From an uncultured Collinsella sp. (GTDB lineage Bacteria; Actinomycetota; Coriobacteriia; Coriobacteriales; Coriobacteriaceae), in the NCBI GenBank assembly GCA_938023085.1, contig CALHDP010000161.1:1-34344 (forward strand): a stretch of 34,344 bases of DNA, in the 5' to 3' direction. The notes under the pieces were generated by a model, which saw only the letters and a program-made list of their open reading frames with translations, made no database searches and was not told the origin of the DNA. How positions within the stretch are numbered: the stretch's first letter is position 1; each line of letters starts with the position of its first letter. Positions 23,051 through 31,020 of this stretch are shown one piece after another. The position numbers were made by a program, and so were the translations under genes.

Positions 23051-24094
23051 TTAGCGCTTGCGGGGGACGAGTTTGGTGCGGCGCAGGTGGATCATCTCGG
23101 CGGCGATGGAGATGGCGATCTCCTCGGGGTCCTCGGCCTCGATGGCAACGCCGATCGGAAGGTGCAGCTCGTCGATCTGGTCCTGCGTAAAGCCTTCCTG
23201 CTCCAAGCGAGCCCGCACAAAGGCCGTCTTGCGGCGCGAACCCAGACAGCCCAGGTAGGCAGGCTTGGCACGCATGGCCTGAATCACCACGTCGATATCG
23301 GACTTGTGACCCGCCGTGGCGACGACCACCAAGTCGCGCGGACCGATGGGACACAGCTCGCTCAGGTTCTTGTAATCGACCAGGCGACGATCGTAGACAC
23401 CGGGCACCCATTCGGGCGTCAACGTGCCGGGGCGGTCATCGCAGGCCACGACGGCAAAGCCCGCCGCCGTGAGCACGCGCGCCGTCGCGGCGCCCACGTG
23501 TCCGCAGCCAAAGATGTAGGTCAGGCCCTCGGGGCAGAGCGTCTCGATGTGCGCCGCGGGAATCTCAGAGGCAGCGTTGGTGTAGGTGACGTTACTCCCC
23601 TCCTCCACCAGTGAAAGCCCGGGGCAGCCCGCAATGGTGCGGCGCGATGCCTCGCCATGGTACTCGGCCACATCGCCCTCGAGCGCGCTCGCGATAAACG
23701 GCTCAAAGTCGATGACGAAGTCGCCGATGCGCCGATAGACCAAGACGTCGGCAATTTCCTGGAACAACGGTGCCTGGGTCGCATCCAGATGCAGATAGCA
23801 CGGGCAAATGGCTCCGCCGCAGATCATGCCGGTATCGGAGTTCTCGCCGCCCATGGTGTAGCGGACCAGACGCGACTGTCCCGCGCTCAGGAGTTCGCGC
23901 GCCTCATCCAGCGCAAAGAGCTCAATCTTGCCGCCGCCGATAGTGCCCGCCTGGCTGCCGTCGGCAAAGACGGCCATCCAGGCGCCCACGCCGCGCGGCG
24001 ACGACCCCGCCGTGCCGGCCACGACCACGAGCTCGCACGTCTCGCCAGCACGCAGGGCGGCAAGCGCCGCATTCACAACATCGAGCTTTTCCAT
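23051..24094 (-). CDS. xdhC: XdhC/CoxI family molybdenum-hydroxylase maturation protein
   Basis: Cytoplasmic chaperone that binds molybdenum cofactor, helps its sulfuration or equivalent activation, and inserts it into xanthine-dehydrogenase-type enzymes. The 347-residue protein has the N-terminal XdhC/CoxI domain (GTAGSSPRGVGAWM at residues 27-40, GTIGGGKIE at 50-58, a CGG-x-ICPC segment near 92-99). Its C-terminal Rossmann domain has FGCGHVGAATARVL at 195-208. It lies 9 bases after yqeB on the same strand. With YqeB, YqeC and MocA nearby it probably serves a selenium-dependent hydroxylase encoded outside the window. Confidence 0.9.
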   Translation of the reverse strand: MEKLDVVNAALAALRAGETCELVVVAGTAGSSPRGVGAWMAVFADGSQAGTIGGGKIELFALDEARELLSAGQSRLVRYTMGGENSDTGMICGGAICPCYLHLDATQAPLFQEIADVLVYRRIGDFVIDFEPFIASALEGDVAEYHGEASRRTIAGCPGLSLVEEGSNVTYTNAASEIPAAHIETLCPEGLTYIFGCGHVGAATARVLTAAGFAVVACDDRPGTLTPEWVPGVYDRRLVDYKNLSELCPIGPRDLVVVATAGHKSDIDVVIQAMRAKPAYLGCLGSRRKTAFVRARLEQEGFTQDQIDELHLPIGVAIEAEDPEEIAISIAAEMIHLRRTKLVPRKR

Positions 24095-24103
24095 TGCCGC
24101 CTT

Positions 24104-24898
24104 CTATCCTCTAAAGATATCGGTGAGCATAGCGAGTGCCTCGAGCACGCCGCCGCCGACCGACGTCGCCTTGTCCGAAATGTAGTTGATATAGCTGGCA
24201 TCGCCGCGCGGATCGACATCGGCGCATTTAAAGCCCTCAGTCACCTGCACGCCGTTCGCCAAAAGCCCGCGCAGACAGCCATCGATCTGCGTGCGCATGG
24301 GCGAATCGCCCGCGTAGCCAATCACGTCTCCGGCGCTCACGATGTCGCCGATCGCGCGGTCGGACCGAAACACGCCGGCGGCGGGGCTGTGGATAACGCG
24401 CTCTCTGCCATAGCCAGCGATAATGCCCGGCACGCCCGTGTTGGGTTGGGGCGAACCCTGGGTAATGACACGGCCCAGGAAATGCCCGCGCATGGTCTCG
24501 ACCACGGCGTCGCAATCGACCGGCGCGGTAAAGCCCGGCCCCACGGCGATGACGGTAGGCGCCATGTCGCGCGTGGTGCCCAGGTTGCGCTTGGCCAGAA
24601 TCGCGTCGACCACAGCCGCGGGTTTAAGCTCATCGAGCATCTTGGCCTGAGGGTCCACCACGACGGCAACATCCCCCGCTTGGGTAATCTCGAGCGCCTC
24701 TGCCGGCGTCTGCGCCAAGCGAGCGCGAATGCCCTCGACCTGGACCTCGCCCAGGCGAATAGCCTCGCAAAAACTGATTGTGCGGCGGATGCACGTGGGA
24801 ACCGCGATATCGGCCATAACGACCGACACGCCGGCGCGCACCAAGCGAGCGGCGACACCCGTGGCGATATCGCCGGCGCCGCGAACATAAACGAGCAT
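24104..24898 (-). CDS. yqeB: YqeB-family selenium-dependent molybdenum hydroxylase accessory protein
   Basis: A 264-residue protein of the EF2563/YqeB family. Comparative genomics ties this family to labile-selenium molybdenum hydroxylases; its biochemical role is unsettled. The N-terminus is a nucleotide-binding-like loop, VRGAGDIATGVAARL at residues 5-19. Further family segments are GPGFTAPVDCDAVVETMRGH and, near the C-terminus, a biotinyl/lipoyl-like region (SAGDVIGYAGDSPMRTQIDG). ATG 24898 has GGAGG about 10 bases upstream. It is divergent from yqeC and leads the yqeB-xdhC operon; a hairpin in the leader may control it. Confidence 0.88.
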   Translation of the reverse strand: MLVYVRGAGDIATGVAARLVRAGVSVVMADIAVPTCIRRTISFCEAIRLGEVQVEGIRARLAQTPAEALEITQAGDVAVVVDPQAKMLDELKPAAVVDAILAKRNLGTTRDMAPTVIAVGPGFTAPVDCDAVVETMRGHFLGRVITQGSPQPNTGVPGIIAGYGRERVIHSPAAGVFRSDRAIGDIVSAGDVIGYAGDSPMRTQIDGCLRGLLANGVQVTEGFKCADVDPRGDASYINYISDKATSVGGGVLEALAMLTDIFRG

Positions 24899-24930
24899 TC
24901 CCGGGGCACCTCCCTGTGCTACGGTTTGAG

Positions 24931-24960
24931 CAGAGCAAAAGCGGTTCGACCGCTACTCTG
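24931..24960. promoter_or_regulatory. Inverted repeat in the yqeB-yqeC divergent promoter region
   Basis: CAGAG (24931-24935) pairs with CTCTG (24956-24960), and AGCGGT (24940-24945) with ACCGCT (24949-24954) around TCG. In the minus-strand transcript the inner stem is followed by TTTT. The 102-bp gap also holds TATTAT (24981-24986) on the plus strand and TATAAT (24987-24982) on the minus strand, so the two -10 boxes overlap and the genes may compete for or share control. Confidence 0.5.
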
Positions 24961-25000
24961 ATGATTATTTATTATCACAGTATTATACGGCGGTGAACAG

Positions 25001-25735
25001 ATGGAAACGGTTAGCGGCAATCTTGCCTCGGCGCTCAGGATCGAGCCGGGCATTACCGCGATTATCGGCAGCGGCGGCAAGTCGACGTTGCTCAAAACGC
25101 TGGGTCTTGAGCTCATGCGCGCTGGCGGCCGCGTGCTCCTCTGCACCACCACGCATATGCTTCCCGTTGCCGGCGTGCCATGGGACGGGTCGAATCGTCG
25201 CCTGGACGCCGCGCCTTGGAAGCCAGGTGCCCCACACGCCCCAGGCTGCACCTGCGAGGCCTGCGCGGGGCTTGCCCGCGGAAGTATTTGCCAGGCGGGT
25301 GTTTTGGACCCGGAGACAGGCAAGCTCTCCGCCCCCGCCGAGCCGCTCAACGAGCTGGCGCAGCGCTTTGACTATGTGTTGGCCGAGGCAGATGGCAGCA
25401 AGCGACTCCCGCTCAAGGCGCATGCCGCCTGGGAGCCGGTAATTCCCGCCGCCACGGCAAACGTTGTCTGGGTCGTCGGCGCTTCGGGGCTGGGCAAGCC
25501 CGTCGCCGAGGTTGCCCACCGCCCCGAGCTCTTCTGCGAGCGCTGCGGCTGCGAGCCCATCGACGCTGCCACCCCAGAGCACGTCGCCATGGTGCTCAAT
25601 GCCGAGCTGCGGATGCTGGACCTCGACAATGTCCGCGTCATGCTCAACCAAGTCGACAAGCTCAGCGACCCGGCTATGGCCGACCGCTTTGAGGCTGCCC
25701 TCGGCCGCTCCCTCATCGCCACCAGTCTCAAATAG
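25001..25735 (+). CDS. yqeC: YqeC-family selenium-dependent hydroxylase accessory protein
   Basis: A 244-residue putative NTPase of the YqeC family, again linked by gene context to selenium-dependent molybdenum hydroxylases. A P-loop-like GSGGKST lies at residues 23-29, followed by LLCTTTHMLP (a conserved CTTTH block). DYVLAEADGSKRLPLKAHAAWEP in the centre is the family's best-conserved region, and LNQVDK near the C-terminus resembles a nucleotide-specificity motif. A Cys-rich insert (CTCEACAG, near residue 85) is notable. Only a weak ribosome-binding site precedes the ATG. It ends at an inverted-repeat element shared with the convergent hyuA. Confidence 0.87.
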   Translation: METVSGNLASALRIEPGITAIIGSGGKSTLLKTLGLELMRAGGRVLLCTTTHMLPVAGVPWDGSNRRLDAAPWKPGAPHAPGCTCEACAGLARGSICQAGVLDPETGKLSAPAEPLNELAQRFDYVLAEADGSKRLPLKAHAAWEPVIPAATANVVWVVGASGLGKPVAEVAHRPELFCERCGCEPIDAATPEHVAMVLNAELRMLDLDNVRVMLNQVDKLSDPAMADRFEAALGRSLIATSLK

Positions 25736-25760
25736 CCGGCGCTGCCCCACCAGACCTATA

Positions 25761-25827
25761 AGTTGCGGTGGAATAGTTCCTGAAACGGCCTATTTGGCGG
25801 CTAAACAGGAACTATTTCACCGCAACT
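25761..25827. repeat. Inverted-repeat element, copy 2, between convergent yqeC and hyuA
   Basis: A 22-bp stem with one G-T pair: arms at 25761-25782 and 25806-25827, loop of 23 bases. The outer AGTTGCGGTG and TATTTCACCGCAACT are shared with the copy at 22966-23032, as is the GGCGGC-TAAACAGG-type core. It lies between two convergent stop codons (25735 and 25855), where a two-way terminator would be expected. Confidence 0.85.
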
Positions 25828-25854
25828 GCGGAGGGGAATCCGGTGATCTTCCTG

Positions 25855-27222
25855 CTAGCGGGGCACGTAGCGGCCGGGCTGGGCTCCAGTGGGCTCGCCA
25901 TCGCGTGCCGCCAGCACGCCGTTCACAAACACAGCCTTGGCGCGGCCATGTGCCTCAAAACCCTCGAGCGGCGTGTAGTCAACGGCCTGATGCTGCGTCA
26001 CGGCGCTGATCGTCCAGCGCGCCTTGGGACCCCACACGCACACGTCGGCATCGGCACCCTCGGCAAGACAGCCCTTGCGCGGATACATGCCAAAGACGCG
26101 CGCCGGGTTCTCGCTCATCAGGCGGCAGAGGTCCTCGGGGCCCAGCTGTCCCTCAAAGCTCGTAGCGATCGCGACGGGACGATGCTCCACACCGGGTCCG
26201 CCGTTGGGAATCGCGCGGAAGTCGTCGCGCCCACGGTCCTTTTGCCCGTGCAGGTTAAAGCTGCAGTGGTCGGTCGCAATCGTATCGATCTCGCCAGCCA
26301 CAAGCGCCTCGCGCAGAGCCACACGGTCGCCAGCATGGCGCAGCGGCGGGCTCATCACATACTTGGCACCCGCAAAGCCGTCCTCGCCCTGCTCCAAGTA
26401 GCAAGTATCGTCGAGCATCAGATACTGAGGGCAGGTCTCGACATAGATATTCTTCTGTCCGCGCGCCTTGGCGGCACGAATGGCCTCGAGCCCCAGCTTG
26501 GTCGAAAGGTGCACCACGTTGACCGGTGCGTCGCCGGCCAGGTGCGCCAGATATAGCAGACGGCTCACTGCCTCGGCCTCGCACACATCCGGACGGCTGA
26601 GCGCATGGCCCTCGGGCCCGTGGACACCCTGCTCAAACACGCGCTTCTGCAGCGCGTTGACCAGCGTACCGTTCTCGCAATGCACGCACAGTATGCCGCC
26701 AATACGCTTGAGCTCCTCCAGCACCTCGAGCGTCTCGGCATCGTCCAAGCGCAGGTGGTCATAGGCAAAGTAGGTCTTAAACGACGATACGCCCGCCTCG
26801 CGCATGGCCGAAAGATCGGCGCGGTTGCGCTCGTTCCACTCGGCGAGTGCCATATGAAAGGCGTAGTTGGCCGTGCAGGTTCCGTCGGCGCGGCGATGCC
26901 ACTCGGCCAAGGCATCGGGCATGGTCACGCCGCGATCGGCCGTCGCGTAGTCCACGATGGTCGTCGTGCCGCCGCAGGCAGCCGCGCGCGTGCCGGTCTC
27001 AAAGCTATCGGCTGTCCAATCCATGCCAGTCCAGCACTGCATGTGCGTGTGGCCGTCGATAAAGCCGGGAAACACCCAGCAGCCCGCGGCGTCCTCGACG
27101 GTATCGCCCTCGGCCGGCTCAATCGCCGCGGCGATCCGCACGATCTTATCGCCATCCATGGCAAGATCGGCGCGGCGAAGCCCCTGTGGCGTCACGAGCG
27201 CGCCGTTTTTGATGATGATCAT
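25855..27222 (-). CDS. hyuA: D-hydantoinase/dihydropyrimidinase-type amidohydrolase
   Basis: Zinc-dependent cyclic-amide hydrolase that opens hydantoin or dihydropyrimidine rings; its E. coli counterpart HyuA (YgeZ) is a D-phenylhydantoinase in the same gene neighbourhood. The 455-residue protein has GFIDGHTHM (His58, His60), the carboxylated lysine in SSFKTYFAYDH (Lys149), metal-binding histidines in CVHCENG and VHLS, and the catalytic aspartate in ATDHC. Reported studies of gut bacterial urate breakdown place it in that pathway. ATG 27222 has AAGGAG upstream, and it starts 8 bases after mocA, so the two form an operon. Confidence 0.9.
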   Translation of the reverse strand: MIIIKNGALVTPQGLRRADLAMDGDKIVRIAAAIEPAEGDTVEDAAGCWVFPGFIDGHTHMQCWTGMDWTADSFETGTRAAACGGTTTIVDYATADRGVTMPDALAEWHRRADGTCTANYAFHMALAEWNERNRADLSAMREAGVSSFKTYFAYDHLRLDDAETLEVLEELKRIGGILCVHCENGTLVNALQKRVFEQGVHGPEGHALSRPDVCEAEAVSRLLYLAHLAGDAPVNVVHLSTKLGLEAIRAAKARGQKNIYVETCPQYLMLDDTCYLEQGEDGFAGAKYVMSPPLRHAGDRVALREALVAGEIDTIATDHCSFNLHGQKDRGRDDFRAIPNGGPGVEHRPVAIATSFEGQLGPEDLCRLMSENPARVFGMYPRKGCLAEGADADVCVWGPKARWTISAVTQHQAVDYTPLEGFEAHGRAKAVFVNGVLAARDGEPTGAQPGRYVPR

Positions 27223-27230
27223 ATTGCTCC

Positions 27231-27845
27231 TTATTGATTAATACAGTTGGCCACGCGATCAAAATACGAGCAGGCAGCGATATGCTCCGTTATGCGTTGC
27301 TGTCCCTTGGCGGTATCGACGTCCCACAGCTCGTAGGCACGCGCCTCGACCAACACCACATCGGTACGGCCCTTGAGAATCGAACCGCCGCCGTCCTTGC
27401 CCTCAAGACACATAAGTGCATCGAACAGTTCCGCCGGAAAGAGCACCGGGCTCGAAGGCTCACCGTTGCACGCCAAGCGCACCGGGTGTTTGCGGCCACG
27501 CTCGTCAAACGCGCGAACCATGGCCTCAAAAGAATCCGCGCTCACGAGCGGCTGGTCGCCCGGCAAAAAGAGGCAACCTTTCCAGTTGCGTTCGGCTCCC
27601 CACGAAAGGCCCGCACGGACGCTTTCGCTGCGCAGCTCGCCATCGTGCAGCACGCACGGGCAATGCTTGTCCTCGCAAATCTGGGCAACCTCGGGCCAAC
27701 GCGTCGAAACTACAACGTCAAAGCCCTGGGGAACCGAATCGATGGTCCGGGCAATCAGCGGCTCGCCATAGATATCGGCAAGCATCTTGTTAGAGCCAAA
27801 CCGCTTGCCCTCGCCCGAAGCCATAATGACGCAACCAAGTTTCAT
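27231..27845 (-). CDS. mocA: MocA-type molybdenum cofactor cytidylyltransferase (NTP transferase)
   Basis: Expected to attach CMP to molybdopterin cofactor, giving the MCD form used by xanthine-dehydrogenase-type hydroxylases. The 204-residue MobA-like protein has the nucleotide-binding loop MASGEGKRFGSNKML at residues 8-22, with Lys20, and the metal-binding LPGDQPLVS at 94-102. ATG 27845 has GGGGAGG at 7 bases; the frame extends 99 bases further upstream without a better start. It is the first gene of mocA-hyuA and lies among selenium-hydroxylase genes, which favours MocA (YgfJ type) over MobA. Cytidine versus guanine specificity is not provable by eye. Confidence 0.82.
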   Translation of the reverse strand: MKLGCVIMASGEGKRFGSNKMLADIYGEPLIARTIDSVPQGFDVVVSTRWPEVAQICEDKHCPCVLHDGELRSESVRAGLSWGAERNWKGCLFLPGDQPLVSADSFEAMVRAFDERGRKHPVRLACNGEPSSPVLFPAELFDALMCLEGKDGGGSILKGRTDVVLVEARAYELWDVDTAKGQQRITEHIAACSYFDRVANCINQ

Positions 27846-27932
27846 GGTGATACCTCCCCTCAAACCATCGTACCCATAACTCGCGCCGCGGGTATCCACA
27901 TCGAAAACGCTTATCCCGCACGCCCGCGATGC

Positions 27933-27971
27933 AAAAAGGGGCACCCCGCCGGTTGGCAGAGCGCCCCCTTT
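27933..27971 (-). terminator. Rho-independent terminator of ygeW
   Basis: On the minus strand AAAGGGGGCGCTCTGCC (27971-27955) pairs, with one bulge and a few mismatches, with GGCGGGGTGCCCCTTT, which runs into the T-run at 27937-27933. The loop is AACC. It starts 23 bases after the ygeW stop codon and separates it from mocA-hyuA. Confidence 0.8.
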
Positions 27972-27994
27972 ACATGGCTTACCTCAGCCCAGCT

Positions 27995-29197
27995 TTAGGC
28001 CTGGAACCAACGGGCAGCGTTGCGCTCGTCGAGGGCCTTGAGGGTAGCGGCGGGATCGGCAACCTTCTGCAGGAACATCATGGCTGCGATGGCATACGGC
28101 TTGTAGCTGGCCTCCTTGTACATACCCACGCGGTGCATGTCGAAGACGTCGGCGTTAACCTCGCCGTGCTCGCAGGAGACACCGGAGATGTCGGCGGGCA
28201 GCGGGTGCATAAAGATGGTGTCCTGGCCGTTGGCAGTCTTCTCCATGAGCTCGGTCGTGGAGCACCAGTCCTGATGGGTGGCGTTCTGGGCGAGCAGCTC
28301 CTTCTCGAGCGCAGCGATGCCGGCGTCGTCGCCCTCGGCGTACAGATTGGTACGCTTCTCCATGGCGGCAAACGGAGCCCAGCTCTTGGGGATCACGATG
28401 TCGGCGCCCTCGAAGGCCTCGGCCATGGTGTTGACCTGCTTAAAGGTGGTGCCGGACTCGGCGGCATAGCCCTTGGCGCGCTCGACGACCTCGGGCATGA
28501 GGTCGTAGCCCTCGGGGTGGGCCAGGGTGACGTCCATGCCAAAGCGGGGCAGCAGGCTGATCAGCGACTGCGGGCAGGACAGCGGCTTGCCGTAAGAGGG
28601 CGAATAGGCCCAGGTAACGGCAACCTTCTTGCCCTTGAGGTTCTCGAGGCCGCCAAACTCGTTGATGAGGTAGAGCATGTCGGCAGAGGACTGCGTGGGG
28701 TGATCGGAGTCGGACTGCAGGGAGATGAGCGTGGGACGGTGATCCAGAACGCCGTCCTCGTAAGCCTGCTGCACGGACTCGGAGACCTCGGCCATGTAGG
28801 CGTCGCCCTTGCCGATGTACATGTCGTCGCGGATGCCGATGACGTCGGCCATGAAGGAGATCATGGTAGCGGTCTCGCGGACGGTCTCGCCGTGAGCGAT
28901 CTGGGACTTCTTCTCGTCCAGGTCCTGCAGCTCAAGGCCGAGCAGGTTGGCGGCCTTAGAGAAGGAGAAGCGCGTACGGGTGGAGTTGTCGCGGAACAGG
29001 GAGACGGCCAGGCCCGAGTCGAAGATCTTGGACGAAACGTTGTTCTCACGCAGCTCGCGCAGGGCGTCGGCGACGATGTAGAGAGCCTTGAGCTCATCGG
29101 TGGTCTTGTCCCAGGTGTGCAGGAAGTCGCTGCCGTACATGCCCTTAAAATCGAGGCCGTTCAGCTGCTCGACGAGCTCGGTAAACTTGACGTCCAT
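27995..29197 (-). CDS. ygeW: YgeW-family carbamoyltransferase
   Basis: A 400-residue member of the aspartate/ornithine carbamoyltransferase superfamily, close in length to E. coli YgeW (about 396). The carbamoyl-phosphate loop STRTR is at residues 72-76 inside SLFRDNSTRTRFSFSKAANLLG. HPTQSSADM, the segment SPSYGKPLS and a late HPLPADISG are also family features. The natural substrate was long unknown; gene clusters with YgeX, YgeY and HyuA point to a carbamoylated intermediate of purine or urate breakdown, probably used for carbamoyl phosphate and ATP gain. ATG 29197 has AAAGGAC upstream. A strong terminator follows. Confidence 0.9.
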   Translation of the reverse strand: MDVKFTELVEQLNGLDFKGMYGSDFLHTWDKTTDELKALYIVADALRELRENNVSSKIFDSGLAVSLFRDNSTRTRFSFSKAANLLGLELQDLDEKKSQIAHGETVRETATMISFMADVIGIRDDMYIGKGDAYMAEVSESVQQAYEDGVLDHRPTLISLQSDSDHPTQSSADMLYLINEFGGLENLKGKKVAVTWAYSPSYGKPLSCPQSLISLLPRFGMDVTLAHPEGYDLMPEVVERAKGYAAESGTTFKQVNTMAEAFEGADIVIPKSWAPFAAMEKRTNLYAEGDDAGIAALEKELLAQNATHQDWCSTTELMEKTANGQDTIFMHPLPADISGVSCEHGEVNADVFDMHRVGMYKEASYKPYAIAAMMFLQKVADPAATLKALDERNAARWFQA

Positions 29198-29314
29198 GGA
29201 AATGTCCTTTCTAAAGATGAAAGATCGCAATGAGTAGACGTGCTCCGGCATGCGCGTGTGGCTAGAACATGCAGAGCGCTATGACGAGGACCCGCTACCG
29301 TTGAGGAAGCATGG

Positions 29315-29342
29315 GAGATAACGACCGCGGGCCCCAAGTCAA
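29315..29342 (-). promoter_or_regulatory. Possible ygeW promoter
   Basis: On the minus strand TTGACT (29342-29337), 16 bases, TATCTC (29320-29315). The -35 is good (5 of 6) but the -10 is weak. A CCGGGG/CCCCGG hairpin (about 29352-29374) lies between it and the ygeY stop codon. The 200-bp gap holds nothing else I can identify. Confidence 0.3.
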
Positions 29343-29397
29343 CAGGAGGCACCGGGGACACGAGCGGCCCCCGGCTCAACAAAATCGAGGAATGGGA

Positions 29398-30783
29398 CTA
29401 GTCGATCTTGTTGTTGGTCAGACCGGCGCGGAACACGGTGGCGTCGCCATCGGCCTGGCTCGGATCGTAGAGGTTCAGGGCAGCCACGTACATGGCGGCA
29501 GCGGTGACCAGGTCGTCCTTGTAGGTGACCTCGTTGGGAGCGTGAGCCTGAGACTCGGCACCCGGGCCAAAGCCCACGCAGGGGATGCCGTAGCGGCCCT
29601 GGATGGAAACGCAGTTCGTGGAGAAGGTCCACTTGTCGCACAGCGGGCGACCGGTGCGCTTGTCCATGCTGGGCTCGCAGCCGATACGCTCGTCACCGAA
29701 CATGGCCTTGTGGGCGTCGACGAGGGCCTTGACGTGCGGAGCGGTCTCCTTGTTGATCCACGTGGGGAAGTAAGCCTCGGTCTCGTAGACCTCGCCGGTC
29801 CAGGACGGACGGTCGTACATGTACATGGAGACCTTCACGTCGTCGCCGTACTTCTTGGCGGCCGGCAGGTTACGGATCTCGTCCAGGCAGGACTCCCAGG
29901 TCTCGCCGGCGGTCATGCGACGGTCGATGGAGATGGCGCAGGAATCGGCCACGGCGCAGCGGCTGGGGCTGGTGTAGAAGATCTGGCTGACGGTGCAGGT
30001 GCCGCGGCCCAGGAAGCGGGCATCCTCGTAGTGCTCGGGGTTGTACTTGGGGTCGAGCATCTTAACGAGACCCTTGATGTCGGTCGACTCGTCGCAGCCG
30101 TTGTTGTTGAGGGCGCGGACGTCGGCGATGATGTCGGCCATCTTGTAGATGGCATTGTCGCCGCGGTCGGGAGCAGAGCCGTGGCAGGAAGTGCCGTGAA
30201 CGTCGACGCGGATCTCCATGCGGCCGCGGTGGCCGCGATAGATGCCGCCGTCGGTGGGCTCGGTGGAAATGACGAACTCGGGCTTAATGCCGTCCTTGTT
30301 GTAGATGTACTGCCAGCACATGCCGTCGCAGTCCTCTTCCTGGACGGTGCCGACGACCATGATCTTGTAGCCCTCGGGGATGAGGCCCATGTCCTTCATC
30401 ATCTTGGCAGCGTAGGTAGCGGAAGCCATGCCGCCCTCCTGGTCGGAGCCGCCGCGGCCGTAAATGATCTCGTCGGTCTCGTAGCCCTCGTAGGGATCGG
30501 CGTCCCAGTTCTCGATGTTGCCGATGCCGACGGTGTCGATGTGAGAGTCGATGGCGATGATCTTGTCGCCCTCGCCCATAAAGCCCATGACGTTGCCCAG
30601 GCCGTCGACCTTGACCTCGTCATAGCCAAGGCTCTCCATCTCGGCCTTAATGCAAGCGACAACCTCACCCTCCTCGCAGGACTCAGAGGGGTGGCTAATC
30701 ATTGCGCGAAGAAAACGCGTCATATCAGCACGATGGGACTCAGCAGCGTTTTTAATTGCCTCGAAATCGAGTTCCTTAGTCAT
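29398..30783 (-). CDS. ygeY: YgeY-family M20 metallopeptidase/deacetylase
   Basis: A 461-residue member of the M20 family (ArgE/DapE/carboxypeptidase G2-like), dinuclear-zinc enzymes that hydrolyse amide bonds. Metal and catalytic residues are visible: His81 and Asp83 in DSHIDT, Asp114 in GRGGSDQEGG, and the Glu149-Glu150 pair in GTVQEED. HGTSCHGSAPDRGDNAIYKM is the dimerisation-domain histidine region. In E. coli ygeY lies between ygeX and ygeW, as here. Its likely role is to hydrolyse an acylated or carbamoylated diaminopropionate. ATG 30783 is preferred over a TTG 9 bases earlier because GAAAGG fits it. Confidence 0.9.
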   Translation of the reverse strand: MTKELDFEAIKNAAESHRADMTRFLRAMISHPSESCEEGEVVACIKAEMESLGYDEVKVDGLGNVMGFMGEGDKIIAIDSHIDTVGIGNIENWDADPYEGYETDEIIYGRGGSDQEGGMASATYAAKMMKDMGLIPEGYKIMVVGTVQEEDCDGMCWQYIYNKDGIKPEFVISTEPTDGGIYRGHRGRMEIRVDVHGTSCHGSAPDRGDNAIYKMADIIADVRALNNNGCDESTDIKGLVKMLDPKYNPEHYEDARFLGRGTCTVSQIFYTSPSRCAVADSCAISIDRRMTAGETWESCLDEIRNLPAAKKYGDDVKVSMYMYDRPSWTGEVYETEAYFPTWINKETAPHVKALVDAHKAMFGDERIGCEPSMDKRTGRPLCDKWTFSTNCVSIQGRYGIPCVGFGPGAESQAHAPNEVTYKDDLVTAAAMYVAALNLYDPSQADGDATVFRAGLTNNKID

Positions 30784-30818
30784 AACAGTCAACCTTTCTA
30801 CAAGGGTTTACCTACAGG

Positions 30819-30848
30819 TAGATATTTCAGATAGATCACTTGTGCCAA
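30819..30848 (-). promoter_or_regulatory. Putative ygeY promoter
   Basis: On the minus strand TTGGCA (30848-30843, 5 of 6), 18 bases, TATCTA (30824-30819). Predicted start near 30812, about 30 bases before ygeY. It lies downstream of the large hairpin that follows ygeX, so ygeY could be transcribed separately. Confidence 0.45.
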
Positions 30849-30887
30849 GCAGCGTGAGGTCGAGTACCCGGCAAGCAAGTAAACGTA

Positions 30888-31005
30888 GGAGGCGGACGGA
30901 GGACTTTGCTCCGTCGCGAGTTCCGCACGAGCCGGAGAGCACTTAATGTGCTCTCCGTGCGAGCAGGACTGTCCGAGCAGGGAGTAAAGTCCTCCGGCTG
31001 CCTCC
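30888..31005. repeat. 118-nt multi-stem hairpin between ygeX and ygeY
   Basis: Nested pairing: GGAGGC (30888-30893) with GCCTCC (31000-31005), GGAGGACTTT (30898-30907) with AAAGTCCTCC (30986-30995), and CTCC (30909-30912) with GGAG (30981-30984). The central arm has CGCAC (30924-30928) with GTGCG (30957-30961) and GGAGAGCAC (30934-30942) with GTGCTCTCC (30948-30956) around TTAAT. A small GGAC/GTCC hairpin sits on the other side (about 30965-30974). No T-run follows. It could stabilise the ygeX mRNA end, terminate weakly, or be a repeat element. Confidence 0.7.
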
Positions 31006-31020
31006 GGACAGGTCAGTCTG

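Noticed and set aside
29311..30834. 507-codon open frame on the plus strand opposite ygeY
   Set aside because: Antisense shadow of a confident M20 gene; its sequence is Val/Gly/Asp/His-rich, as expected for a mirrored frame.
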